Shown here one piece after another: positions 17,790 through 27,103 of a stretch of DNA of 64,000 nt (the first letter of the stretch is position 1; each line of letters starts with the position of its first letter). The position numbers and the translations under genes were made by a program. Under the pieces are notes generated by a model that saw only the letters and a program-made list of their open reading frames with translations, did not search any database and was not told the origin of the DNA. This stretch comes from JAEUPI01 sp046348365. Its GTDB lineage: Bacteria; Pseudomonadota; Gammaproteobacteria; Burkholderiales; Burkholderiaceae_C. The stretch lies in assembly GCA_046348365.1 (NCBI GenBank), contig JAXMEL010000005.1, positions 124,001 to 188,000 of the forward strand. Reading direction: 5' to 3'.

Positions 17790-18788
17790 CTATTCCCCGG
17801 CCCGAACCCTCTCGAGCTCCGCTGTCACCGCCTTGAAGAGTTCTCCGTTGCGCGGACTCCGGTTGATCCAGCTCGCGATCACCGGCTGGAACGCGGCGCC
17901 GGCGGCCTGTTGATCGGGCTGCCCTGGGAACACCGCTTTGCGCTTCGGATCCTTCTTCAGGGATTCGACCAGCTCATCGTTATACGCGCCGTATTCCTTG
18001 ACATACAGGTCCGCCATCCACTGCATGGCGTGGCTGCTAATGGCGTCTCGGGCTCGTTGGGGCAGGCTTTCGTACTTGTCTTTGTTCATCAAGACGACCA
18101 GGGGAGCGACCCCGAGTCGGACGAAGTAGTCGGAGTGGGTGACTCGGTCGTAGCCGAAATCGCGCAGAACCGCTGGCTGCGAGGTTGCCGCATCGATCGT
18201 CTTTCGCGCAATCGCTTCAGGCACCTCCGTCGGCGGCACGGCGACCGGCACCGCCCCGAGCGCCTTCAACGCATCGCTTTGCATTACCCCGGCAGCTCGG
18301 ACCTTCTTCCCCTTCAGGTCCGAGATACTCGTGATGGGCGTGGCGGAGTGGATACTGAACGGCGGGGTTGCCCATGCCGCGATCGGAACGTACTGTCCGA
18401 AATCCTTGATCTTCCCTGCAATCACCAATTTGGTGAAGACCCGCGTCGCCTCCTTGAGATCCCGGAACAGACCCGGCAGCTCCATTACCTCGCTGTCCGG
18501 AAATCGGCCGGGTGTGAAGGCCGGGACGACGAACGCGATATCGGCAACGCCATCAAGCACCAGTTGTGCCTGCTGTGCCGGGTTACGGCCCAGTGCGCCG
18601 TTCGGGAACAGCGCAATCTTCAGCGACCCCGCCGCCGCCTTCTCCACCTCGGCAGCGAATCGCTTGGTCACCGCATTGTGAATCTTCTCGCGGTCCGGCG
18701 AGAACTCCGCGTATTTCAACTCGACGGTTTGTTGCGCGGTCGCGGCGAGCGCGAGTGACGAGAGAAGTGCAAAGACGACTTGACGCAT
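17790..18788 (-). CDS. dctP: TRAP transporter solute-binding protein (DctP type)
   Basis: A 332-residue periplasmic binding protein with a signal peptide (MRQVVFALLSSLALAATAQ, cleavage near residue 19). DctP family patterns include LFPNGALGRNPAQQAQLVLDG, GKKVRAAGVMQSDALKALGA and PPTEVPEAIARKTIDAA. The usual ligand-contacting Arg is R164 or nearby in KVRAAG, consistent with a carboxylate ligand. It is first in the TRAP operon and lies 91 bases downstream of the amidohydrolase gene, so it may be on the same transcript. Confidence 0.92.
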   Translation of the reverse strand: MRQVVFALLSSLALAATAQQTVELKYAEFSPDREKIHNAVTKRFAAEVEKAAAGSLKIALFPNGALGRNPAQQAQLVLDGVADIAFVVPAFTPGRFPDSEVMELPGLFRDLKEATRVFTKLVIAGKIKDFGQYVPIAAWATPPFSIHSATPITSISDLKGKKVRAAGVMQSDALKALGAVPVAVPPTEVPEAIARKTIDAATSQPAVLRDFGYDRVTHSDYFVRLGVAPLVVLMNKDKYESLPQRARDAISSHAMQWMADLYVKEYGAYNDELVESLKKDPKRKAVFPGQPDQQAAGAAFQPVIASWINRSPRNGELFKAVTAELERVRAGE

Positions 18789-18879
18789 GGCCTTCCTCTA
18801 CGAGCGTTAGTGGTTGGAGCGCTGGTCCGTGATGCGGGTCGGCGTCGAACCGACGCCGGTTCACACGCAGGTCTGTCGA

Positions 18880-20199
18880 TCAGACATCGGCATCCGCGAG
18901 CGAGCGAGCCGCTTGCAGTTCGGCAGGGTCTCGACCTCCGTTGCGTACGACTTCACCCCCCTTCATGACAAACTGAACATCATGCAAGGCCCCGATGTCC
19001 TCGGACGGATTGCCAGCGACGGCGATGAGATCGGCGAATGCCCCCGGGGCGATGACCCCGACGCGCCCTTCCCAGCCGATCGCGGCGGCCGCGTCCGATG
19101 TGGCGGAGCGGAGTGCCTGCTCGGGCTTCATCCCGAGTTTCACGAACCACTCGAGTTCGGTCACGAGCCCGAACCGACCCTCGATGTAGGTCGAATCGGA
19201 CCCCACCACGATCTTCACGCCGGCCTGCAGCGCCTTCTTGAAGCTGTCGTTCAGCGAGTCGATGAGCTGCGTGGTCTTGAACCGAACAAACGGCCTGAGC
19301 CTGAGACGCGTGGCGTTGCGTAGAAGATCGACATTGATGTTGTACAAGGTGGGGCAGAGGCTGACACCCTTGTCGACCATCATCGAGATCGCTTCGTCAT
19401 CGAGAAACGATCCATGTTCGATCGACGAAACTCCGGCCTTGAGCGCGGCCTTGATGCCGGCGGTTCCATGTCCGTGAGCCGCCACGCGCAGGCCGGCTTT
19501 GGTTGCCTCTTCCACTGCGGCCCGCATTTCGTCCTCGTTGAATTGCTGGGCGCCCACCGTGGACCCTTGAGACAGGGCACCTCCCGTCGCGGAAACCTTG
19601 ATGCAATCCACGCCTTGCCGTATGGAATAGCGCACGAGCTTGCGCATCTCGACGTCTCCGTCGGCAACACCGCCGAAGATCTTCGACGTAGGCACAGGAA
19701 GGTCGCACGAGTGGCACTCGAGCTCCATGCCGTGCCCGCCGGTCATCGAAATCAAGTATCCCGCCGCCTGCACCCGAGGCCCCTCCGTCAGGCCCTCGTT
19801 GATCGAATTGCGCAGCGCCACATCGATGAAGTTGTGCGTTCCCAAGATGCGCATCGTCGTTACGCCGGTCCGCAGCGCTCGACTTGCGTTGTTCGCCGCT
19901 TCCAGCGTGCGCTTCGCAATCGATCTGTCGAATATCGCGAAGTCGGTCTCGGCATCGCTTTCGATGTGGACGTGCGTGTCGACAAGACCGGGCAGCACCG
20001 TGTGCGCCGAAAGGTCGACGACTTCGTGGCTCCTGTCCGCGCGGTCCACTGAACCGGCCGGAACGATGGCCTTGACGAGGTCGCCCTCGACAACGATGGC
20101 CTGCCCGAGTCTTCCAACGGTGCCCGTTCCGTCGAGCAATCGTCCGCAGACAACTGTCTTCAGCCTCTTGTCACTCTCGTGTCTCGCGTGTCGGCTCAT
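18880..20199 (-). CDS. Metal-dependent amidohydrolase (imidazolonepropionase/prolidase-like)
   Basis: A 439-residue enzyme of the amidohydrolase superfamily. Binuclear-metal ligands are recognisable: DTHVHIES early in the barrel, the Lys of CIKVSATGG, His residues in AAHGHG and IEHGSF, and the catalytic Asp in VGSDST. Close relatives are annotated as imidazolonepropionase-like or Xaa-Pro dipeptidase-like hydrolases of cyclic amides or dipeptides; the true substrate cannot be read from sequence. The ATG at 20197-20199 has an excellent ribosome site (AAGGAGCGAGA). The longer frame to 20361 overlaps the IclR gene and is rejected. The TRAP genes follow, so the transporter may import its substrate or related acids. 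Confidence 0.85.
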   Translation of the reverse strand: MSRHARHESDKRLKTVVCGRLLDGTGTVGRLGQAIVVEGDLVKAIVPAGSVDRADRSHEVVDLSAHTVLPGLVDTHVHIESDAETDFAIFDRSIAKRTLEAANNASRALRTGVTTMRILGTHNFIDVALRNSINEGLTEGPRVQAAGYLISMTGGHGMELECHSCDLPVPTSKIFGGVADGDVEMRKLVRYSIRQGVDCIKVSATGGALSQGSTVGAQQFNEDEMRAAVEEATKAGLRVAAHGHGTAGIKAALKAGVSSIEHGSFLDDEAISMMVDKGVSLCPTLYNINVDLLRNATRLRLRPFVRFKTTQLIDSLNDSFKKALQAGVKIVVGSDSTYIEGRFGLVTELEWFVKLGMKPEQALRSATSDAAAAIGWEGRVGVIAPGAFADLIAVAGNPSEDIGALHDVQFVMKGGEVVRNGGRDPAELQAARSLADADV

Positions 20200-20266
20200 T
20201 CTCGCTCCTTCGTGTCCCCGTCGAGTGGCGTCTGCGCTTTCCACCAGCCGCAACTCGCGTGTTGAG

Positions 20267-21094
20267 TCAAGGCTGAAAGGTCGTTTCCGCGCGCTGCTCG
20301 GGCGTCTCCGCCTGACTGGTGAAGCGGTAATCGCCGGCCCCCATCCGCAACGACAAGTCACGGGCGGACAAATGCAGGAGCCCCGCGTAGTACGGGTACT
20401 TGTCCGACGAAACCAAACTCAGGGGGTAGGCAATGCCCAGCGCTCCCAGGCAAATCCCTTGGGCACCGAAGACAGGGACGGCGATGGCGCCGATGCCGGC
20501 TACCCGTTCGGCGATCGACACCGCATATCCGCGCTCGCGGATGTCTCTGAGTTCTCGGCGCAGCACGCCGGAATCGACCTTCGTCTGTGGCGTGAGACGG
20601 ACAGGCTTCGTGCGCAGCATCGCGGCGCGCACCGGCTCGTCCGCGAATGCTGTCAGAAGCTTTCCGGATGCGGTGGCGTGATAGTGAAAGTACGAACCGA
20701 CGCGCGAGGCGACATCGGCGGAGATCGACCCCTCGATGCCAAGAAGGTAGAGCGGCCTTGTCCCTTCGAGCACTGACAGCGTACAGGTGAATCCGCAGCG
20801 GTCGACCACCGCCCTGAGGATGGGCAGCGTTTCGCGCGCGAGTCGATTGCCGTCGATGAAGCGCATTCCTGCGGTGTAGGCAGCGATACCGACGCTAAAC
20901 CCACGAGTGACCGGGTTCTGCGTCACCCAGCCTTCTTCACGGCATGCCGCGAGCATGCGCGACACCTGGCTCTTGGACATCTGCAACTGAGTCGCGATCT
21001 CCGTGACCGTCAACTCTCCGTTCACCTCGGAGAACTGCTTGAGGATCCTCAGTCCATTCCTGAGCGATTGCACGAATGTCACCGCCTCGATCAT
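20267..21094 (-). CDS. IclR family transcriptional regulator
   Basis: A 275-residue regulator with an N-terminal winged helix (SLRNGLRILKQFSE, then TEIATQLQMSKSQVSRMLAACREEGWV). The C-terminal IclR effector domain includes HYHATASGKLLTAF and AIAVPVFGAQG. It lies upstream of the amidohydrolase-TRAP genes and divergent from the PEP-mutase-like gene, and two similar inverted repeats lie in the divergent promoter region. It therefore probably controls both sides, and its own gene, in response to a small organic acid. Whether it activates or represses is unknown. Confidence 0.92.
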   Translation of the reverse strand: MIEAVTFVQSLRNGLRILKQFSEVNGELTVTEIATQLQMSKSQVSRMLAACREEGWVTQNPVTRGFSVGIAAYTAGMRFIDGNRLARETLPILRAVVDRCGFTCTLSVLEGTRPLYLLGIEGSISADVASRVGSYFHYHATASGKLLTAFADEPVRAAMLRTKPVRLTPQTKVDSGVLRRELRDIRERGYAVSIAERVAGIGAIAVPVFGAQGICLGALGIAYPLSLVSSDKYPYYAGLLHLSARDLSLRMGAGDYRFTSQAETPEQRAETTFQP

Positions 21095-21095
21095 G

Positions 21096-21116
21096 TTGTT
21101 GCAAAGGATGCAACAA
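21096..21116. promoter_or_regulatory. Candidate IclR operator, copy 1
   Basis: Perfect 8-bp inverted repeat TTGTTGCA-N5-TGCAACAA immediately upstream of the IclR gene start. A second, slightly degenerate copy with the same five-base spacer lies about 100 bases away, nearer the divergent gene. Same arm and same spacing in two places point to a protein-binding site, most simply autoregulation by the adjacent IclR protein. Confidence 0.65.
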
Positions 21117-21197
21117 GAACGACTTCATCGTAGCGCTCTGGGATGCTTGGATATCTAGGGTATACCCGAACGTTCGAGCTCGGCGTGTTGCCTAGAG

Positions 21198-21218
21198 TTG
21201 TTCCAATGGGTGCAACAG
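21198..21218. promoter_or_regulatory. Candidate IclR operator, copy 2
   Basis: TTGTTCCA-N5-TGCAACAG, differing from copy 1 at two arm positions but with an identical five-base spacer. It lies about 105 bases before the PEP-mutase-like start, a position suited to controlling that promoter. Confidence 0.55.
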
Positions 21219-21323
21219 AGAAGGTCATGCGATGGGTAGTCAACATCGACGCTTGCGACGCCGCAGAACTGCTTGCACGCGTGTTCGAACTAACGTGATG
21301 TTTAGGTGGACGAGAACAGCATC

Positions 21324-22166
21324 ATGACGACACTGCAGAACTTCTCCGCCCGCCGGAGGGCATTCAATGCGCTACATGCATCGGGCTGTTTCGTGATACC
21401 GAACCCCTGGGATGCTGGGGGCGCGCGCTACCTTCAGTCGCTCGGGTTTCAGGCGATTGCCACCACCAGCTCCGGCGCTGCTTGGCGCAGCGCGCGGGCG
21501 GACGGCACGCAGTCGCGAGAAGCGACGCTCGCGCACATCCGGGAAATCGTGGCGGCCACAGATCTGCCGGTGAACGCCGACTTCGAGAGTGGATTCGCGA
21601 GGGACGCGGCGGGAGTGGCGCAGAGCGTGCGCCTTGCAATCGAGACCGGAGTAGCTGGCCTGTCGATCGAGGACTCCACAGGAGACGACGCGCAGCCGTT
21701 GCGCGACATCGCTTCGGCGGTCGAGCGGATTCGCGCGGCGAGGGCGGCGATCGACGATGCGGGCGGCGAGACGTTGCTCGTTGGGCGGGCCGAGAACTTC
21801 GTCGTCGGTCGTCCCGACCTGGAGGACGCCATCCGCCGGCTGAGGGCCTACGCTCGAGCTGGCGCCGACTGCCTCTATGCGCCGGGCATCCGTACCCGAG
21901 AGGAGATCGTGGCCGTGGTTACCGCAGTTGCGCCGAAGCCGGTCAACCTGCTGCTGGGTTGGGTCTCCGACCTCTCGCTGGACGAGATTGCAGCGCTGGG
22001 CGTTCGTCGCGTCAGCGTCGGTGGCGCGCTCGCGCGCGCGGCTTGGGGTGGGTTCATGCGCGCGGCCCACGGACTTGCGCAAGGCCGCTTTGACGGCCTC
22101 GCCGGCGCGGTCTCCGGGTCGGAGCTAAACGCCTTGTTCCGGCAGCACGGTGCGGACGCCCCGTGA
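21324..22166 (+). CDS. Isocitrate lyase/PEP mutase superfamily protein
   Basis: A 280-residue TIM-barrel enzyme of the isocitrate lyase/phosphoenolpyruvate mutase superfamily. It has the typical N-terminus FVIPNPWDAGGARYLQSLGFQAIATTSSG, VNADFESGF (magnesium-binding acidic loop) and GLSIEDSTG. The KKCGH Cys loop of true isocitrate and methylisocitrate lyases is absent, so it belongs to the oxaloacetate hydrolase/phosphonate-type side group that usually cleaves or rearranges 2-oxo acids. I start at the ATG at 21324; an in-frame GTG at 21306 is possible. It is divergent from the IclR gene and likely under its control. The specific reaction is unknown. Confidence 0.85.
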   Translation: MTTLQNFSARRRAFNALHASGCFVIPNPWDAGGARYLQSLGFQAIATTSSGAAWRSARADGTQSREATLAHIREIVAATDLPVNADFESGFARDAAGVAQSVRLAIETGVAGLSIEDSTGDDAQPLRDIASAVERIRAARAAIDDAGGETLLVGRAENFVVGRPDLEDAIRRLRAYARAGADCLYAPGIRTREEIVAVVTAVAPKPVNLLLGWVSDLSLDEIAALGVRRVSVGGALARAAWGGFMRAAHGLAQGRFDGLAGAVSGSELNALFRQHGADAP

Positions 22167-22281
22167 GCGCGATGGCGAGGAGCGCGGCTCGCCTTCCATG
22201 CCGACGACCGTCCGTCGTCCAGCGACGATACGATCGCTCGCGACGCAACTCGGCGCATCGCTCGGCCTCGCGAGATGACCC

Positions 22282-22997
<716 letters not shown>

Positions 22998-23001
<4 letters not shown>

Positions 23002-23753
23002 GCGTCCACTTCGTCGCCGAGGTAGGCCGCGCGCACCGCCACGTCGTTGCGAATGACCTCGGGCGCTCCGCTGGCGATGATGCGGCCGCCCACCAGCACC
23101 GAGATGCGCTGCGCCAGCTTGAACACCGCCGGCATGTCGTGCTCGATCAGCAGCACGCTGACGCTGCGGCTCAACCGTTCGATCAGCGCCACCATGCGCG
23201 CCGACTCCTCGGGCCCGGTGCCGGCCAGCGGCTCGTCGAGCAGCAACAGGCGCGGCCGCGTCGCCAGCGCCAGGCCGATCTCGAGCGCACGCTGTTCGCC
23301 GTGCGCGAGCGTGGCGGCCACGGCGTCGAGGCGCGCGGCGAGACCTACCTGCGCCGCGATGTCTTCGGCGCCGCGGTCGATCTCACGCTCGGCCGCCGCG
23401 GGCCGCCAGAACGACCAGGGGCTCGCGTGCACCGCCTGCACCGCCAGCGCCAGATTGCGCCGCACCGTGAAGGCGCCGAAGATGCTGGTGATCTGGTGGC
23501 TGCGCGCGAGCCCGGCGGCCACGCGCAGGTGCTGCGCGCGCTGCGTCACGTCGTCGCCGTCGAACACGATGCGCCCGGCGTCGGGCCGCAGGCTGCCGGC
23601 GATCTGCGCCGCGAGCGTCGACTTGCCGGCGCCGTTGGGCCCGATCAGCGCGTGCACCTCGCCGGCGTGCACGTCGAGCGACACCTGGTCGGTGGCCGTG
23701 AGGCCGCCGAAGCGCTTGACCAGGGCCTCGATGCGCAGCAGCGGTTCAGCCAT
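22998..23753 (-). CDS. livG: Branched-chain amino acid-type ABC transporter, ATPase LivG
   Basis: A 251-residue ABC ATPase. Walker A is GPNGAGKSTLAAQI; the signature region, TLAHGEQRALEIGLAL, has AHGEQ where LSGGQ-like is usual, as in LivG proteins. Walker B is LLLLDEPLAGTGPEE. The ATG at 23751-23753 (MAEPLLRIEAL) is the family start; a longer frame into livM is rejected. It overlaps livF (ATGA) and lies within eight bases of the livM stop. Confidence 0.93.
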
Positions 23754-24789
23754 CGCGACCCGATCGCGCGAGGCCTGCGAGCCCGCGCGGCGCGAACAGC
23801 ACGACGAGCAGCAGCACGATGCCGACCATGCCCTGCGCATGCTGCTGGTAGTCGGGCGCCCAGCGTGCGATCCACTCGAAGCGGTGGTTGGCGAGCAGCG
23901 CCTCCAGCCCGAGCAGCGCGGCAGCGCCGGCCACGCCGCCCCACAGCGTGCCGACGCCGCCGAGGATCACCATCACCATCAGCGTGCCCGACTGCGTCCA
24001 GTGCAGCAGGTTCGGGTTCACGTACTTGCCGTGCGCCGCCAGCAGCGCGCCGGCGAGGCCGCACACCGCGGCGCCGATCACGAAGCACGCGAGCTTGATG
24101 CGGAACACCGGGTGTCCGATCGCCTCCATGCGCGCCTCGTTCTCGCGGATGCCGGCGATCACGTTGCCGAAGCGCGAGCGCGCCAGCCGCGCGAGGCCGA
24201 GCAGCGTGAGCGCGAGGATGGCGAGCACGACGAAGTAGAAGACGCGGCCATCGTTGAGGTCGAGCCCGAGGCCGAGGTCGGCGCGCCGCGGCAGCGTGAG
24301 GCCCTCGTCGCCGCCGTAGGCCTTCATCGAATTGACGAGGTAGAACATCATCTGGGCGAAGGCCAGCGTGATCATGATGAAGTACACGCCGCGCGTGCGC
24401 AGCGACAGCGCGCCGATGACCAGCGCCAGCAGCGCCGCCGCGACCATCGCCGCCGGCCAGCCGAGCCAGGCGCTCGTCACGCCCTCGGCCAGCAGCGCCG
24501 ACGACACGTAGGCGCCGGTGCCGAGAAACGCCGCGTGGCCGAACGACACCATGCCGCCGTAGCCGAGCACGAGGTTCAGGCTGGTCGCGGCCACGGCGTA
24601 GATCATGATGCGGCTGGCGAGGCTGGTGTAGTACGGGTCGGCTGCGAAGGGCAGCGCCAACGCGGCGGCAACGAGCAGGACCGCAAGAACGTGCGCAGCC
24701 AAGCGGCCACCGCGGATCCGGCTCTGCAGGTCCGCCGGTGGCGCCCCCTCGAGGGGGGGCGGCCGAAGGCCGTTACGGGGGTGGTTCAT
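23746..24789 (-). CDS. livM: Branched-chain amino acid-type ABC transporter, permease LivM
   Basis: A 347-residue inner-membrane permease with about ten hydrophobic segments. Family motifs include LVLGYGGMVSFGHAAFLGTGAY and GIRENEARMEAIGHPV (the cytoplasmic EAA-like loop). The ATG at 24787-24789 overlaps the livH stop as ATGA. The first 20 or so residues (MNHPRNGLRPPPLEG) are unlike LivM and are encoded by a GC-rich dispersed repeat, so the natural N-terminus may have been replaced while translational coupling was kept. Confidence 0.92.
   Translation of the reverse strand: MNHPRNGLRPPPLEGAPPADLQSRIRGGRLAAHVLAVLLVAAALALPFAADPYYTSLASRIMIYAVAATSLNLVLGYGGMVSFGHAAFLGTGAYVSSALLAEGVTSAWLGWPAAMVAAALLALVIGALSLRTRGVYFIMITLAFAQMMFYLVNSMKAYGGDEGLTLPRRADLGLGLDLNDGRVFYFVVLAILALTLLGLARLARSRFGNVIAGIRENEARMEAIGHPVFRIKLACFVIGAAVCGLAGALLAAHGKYVNPNLLHWTQSGTLMVMVILGGVGTLWGGVAGAAALLGLEALLANHRFEWIARWAPDYQQHAQGMVGIVLLLVVLFAPRGLAGLARSGRDG
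24741..24789. repeat. GC-rich palindromic dispersed element at the livM 5' end
   Basis: Contains a perfect 14-base palindrome centred on CTCGAG (24744-24757), then GGCCGAAGGCC and a G-rich run. Elements of this type are familiar from intergenic regions of Burkholderiales genomes (recalled, not searched). Here it covers the livM start codon and first codons. Confidence 0.5.
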
Positions 24790-25703
24790 CCCCGCGCTGG
24801 AAAGAGGCCCTGCGGCCGGATCACCAGCACCACCGCCATCAGCAGGTACACCAGCACCGACGCGATCGCCGGCCCCGCGGCGCTGGCGAACTGCGGCGGC
24901 AGCACGAGGCCGAACAGCGCCGGCAGGAAGGCGCGGCCGATGGTGTCGACCATGCCCACCAGCAGCGCACCGACCAGCGCGCCGCGGATCGAGCCGATGC
25001 CGCCGATCACGATCACCACGAAGGCCGAGATCAGGATCGCCTCGCCCATGCCCACCTGCACGGCCAAGAGCGGCGCCAGCAGCGCGCCCGCCAATGCGCA
25101 CAGCCCCGCGCCGAGGCCGAACACCAGCGTGAACAGGCGCCGGATATCCACGCCCATCGCCAGCGCCATCTCGCGGTTCGATGCGCCGGCGCGCACCTGC
25201 ATGCCCAGCCGCGTGCGATTGACCAGCCCGTACAGCAGCAGCGCCACCGCGAGCCCGACGCCGATGATCAGCAGCCGGTACGACGGATACGGCAGCCCCG
25301 GCAGCAGTTCGACCGGCCCGGCCAGCGCGGCCGGCGCCGAGAGGGCAAGGTCGTTGCCGAAGGTGATCGGCACCGCCTCGTTGAGCACCAGGATCAGCGC
25401 GAAGGTCGCCAACACCTGCGACAGATGGCTGCGCGTGTAGAGCTTGCGCAGCAGGCTCATCTCGAGCGCCATGCCGATCAGCGCCGTCACCGGCACCGTG
25501 AGCGCCAGGCCGATCCAGAACGAGCCGCTGGCCTGCGCGATCGCGGCGGCGACGAAGGCGCCGATCATGTACAGCGATCCGTGCGCCAGGTTGATCATGT
25601 CCATGATGCCGAACACCAGCGTCAGCCCGGCGGCCAGCAGGAACAGCATCAGGCCGAACTGCAGGCCGTTGAGGGCCTGCTCGATGAGCAGTTGCGCCGA
25701 CAC
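24786..25703 (-). CDS. livH: Branched-chain amino acid-type ABC transporter, permease LivH
   Basis: A 305-residue inner-membrane permease with about eight hydrophobic segments. LivH motifs include NGLQFGLMLFLLAAGLTLVFGIMDMINLAHG, and the cytoplasmic loop RAGASNREMALAMGVDIRR. Start is GTG at 25701-25703, 16 bases after the livJ stop. Its stop overlaps livM. Confidence 0.93.
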   Translation of the reverse strand: MSAQLLIEQALNGLQFGLMLFLLAAGLTLVFGIMDMINLAHGSLYMIGAFVAAAIAQASGSFWIGLALTVPVTALIGMALEMSLLRKLYTRSHLSQVLATFALILVLNEAVPITFGNDLALSAPAALAGPVELLPGLPYPSYRLLIIGVGLAVALLLYGLVNRTRLGMQVRAGASNREMALAMGVDIRRLFTLVFGLGAGLCALAGALLAPLLAVQVGMGEAILISAFVVIVIGGIGSIRGALVGALLVGMVDTIGRAFLPALFGLVLPPQFASAAGPAIASVLVYLLMAVVLVIRPQGLFPARG

Positions 25704-25719
25704 GCCGCTCTCGAGCGGA

Positions 25720-26895
25720 CTACTTCAACGGACAGTCCTGTACGTACGCGTCGCCATGGTTCTTCAGCACCGTGCCGACGGTCTTGTTGACGAGCCGGCC
25801 CTGCGCGTCGCGGCCCACCACGCGCAGGTAGTAGTCCTGGATCGGATAGTTGTTGCGGTTGAACTTGAACGCGCCGCGCACCGACGCGAAGCGCGCCGCC
25901 TTCAGCGCCTTGCGCAGGCCATCCGAGTCTTCCACCTTGCCCTTCACGTCACGCACCGCGGCGTCGATCAGCAGCGCGGCGTCGTAGCCCTGCGAGGCAT
26001 AGAGCGTCGGCAGCCGCTTGTATTCCTTCTCGAACTCGGCGACGAACTTCTTGTTGGCCGCGTTGTCGAGATCGAGCGCCCAGTGTGCGGTGTCCATCAG
26101 GCCGAGCATCGGCTCGCCCACCGGGCGGATCACGTCCTGGTCGGAGCCGAAGCCCGGGGTCAGCAGCTGCATGTCTTTCGACAGCCCCGCGCCGACGAAC
26201 TGCTTGATGAAGTTGATGCCCATGCCGCCGGGCAGAAAGATATAGAGCGCGTCGGGCTTCTTGGCGCGCACCTGCGCCAGCTCGGCGGCGAAGTCGAGCT
26301 GGCCGAGCTTGGTGTAGACCTCGTCGGCGATCTGGCCCTTGAAGAAGCGCTTGAAGCCGGCCAGCGAATCCTTGCCCGCCTGATAGTTCGGCGCGATCAG
26401 GTACACGCTCTTGTAGCCGCGGTCGGTGGCGTGCTTGCCGGCGGCCTCGTGGTAGGCATCGTTGGGCCAGCTCACCGCGAAGAAGCTGGCGTTGCACTCC
26501 CTGCCGGCCATCGGCGACGGCGCCGCGTTGGGGCTGATGTAGACGATGTTGTTCTCGAACGCCACCGGCACCGACGCCAGCATGATGTTGGAGAACACGT
26601 AGCCGGTGAGCAGGTTCACCTTGTCGAGCTTGACGAGCTTTTCGGCCGCCTGGCGGCCGACCTCGGGCTTGAACTGGTCGTCGGCGATCAGCACCTCGGT
26701 CGGCAAGCCGCCGAGCTTGCCGCCGGCGAGCTTGAGCGCCAAATTGAAACCGTCGCGGATGTCGACGCCGAGCGCCGCCGACGGCCCCGACAGCGTGGAC
26801 ACGAAGCCGATCTTCAGCTGGTCGGCGGCGCGGGCCGCTCCCGCGGCAAGGCCGATGGCCGCCGTTGCGGCGCAGGCGATGGCTGGCAGTCTCAT
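25720..26895 (-). CDS. livJ: Branched-chain amino acid-type ABC transporter, binding protein LivJ
   Basis: A 391-residue periplasmic binding protein with a signal peptide ending AARA (about residue 23), then DQLKIGFVSTLSGPSAALGVDIRDGFN, the usual start of LivJ-type binding proteins. YISPNAAPSPMAGRECNASFF and the C-terminal Cys resemble proteins that bind aromatic or other carboxylates rather than only leucine. It leads the five-gene livJHMGF unit, which is divergent from the TonB receptor at 27104. Ligand unknown. Confidence 0.9.
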   Translation of the reverse strand: MRLPAIACAATAAIGLAAGAARAADQLKIGFVSTLSGPSAALGVDIRDGFNLALKLAGGKLGGLPTEVLIADDQFKPEVGRQAAEKLVKLDKVNLLTGYVFSNIMLASVPVAFENNIVYISPNAAPSPMAGRECNASFFAVSWPNDAYHEAAGKHATDRGYKSVYLIAPNYQAGKDSLAGFKRFFKGQIADEVYTKLGQLDFAAELAQVRAKKPDALYIFLPGGMGINFIKQFVGAGLSKDMQLLTPGFGSDQDVIRPVGEPMLGLMDTAHWALDLDNAANKKFVAEFEKEYKRLPTLYASQGYDAALLIDAAVRDVKGKVEDSDGLRKALKAARFASVRGAFKFNRNNYPIQDYYLRVVGRDAQGRLVNKTVGTVLKNHGDAYVQDCPLK

Positions 26896-27103
26896 GGCTC
26901 TTGCCTCGAAGTTGGAGCGCTGCCGAGTGTAGGAGACAGCCGCAGCGGCGCGGCTGCTCGGCTTCCCTGTCTACACTGCCGCGCCGGCCGGTATCGACCA
27001 CCAGGCTGCCGCAGCGGATTCACCGCCTAGGTGTTTGCGGCAGGTTGGCGCGCCGCACCACCGCAGCTTAGAACCGCCACCGTTGTTCGATCCCGTTGCC
27101 GAT

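Noticed and set aside
26896..27103. Cobalamin riboswitch upstream of the TonB receptor at 27104.
   Set aside because: The gap is too short and no B12-box-like sequence was found; an imperfect GTGTAG/CTACAC repeat is present but unexplained.
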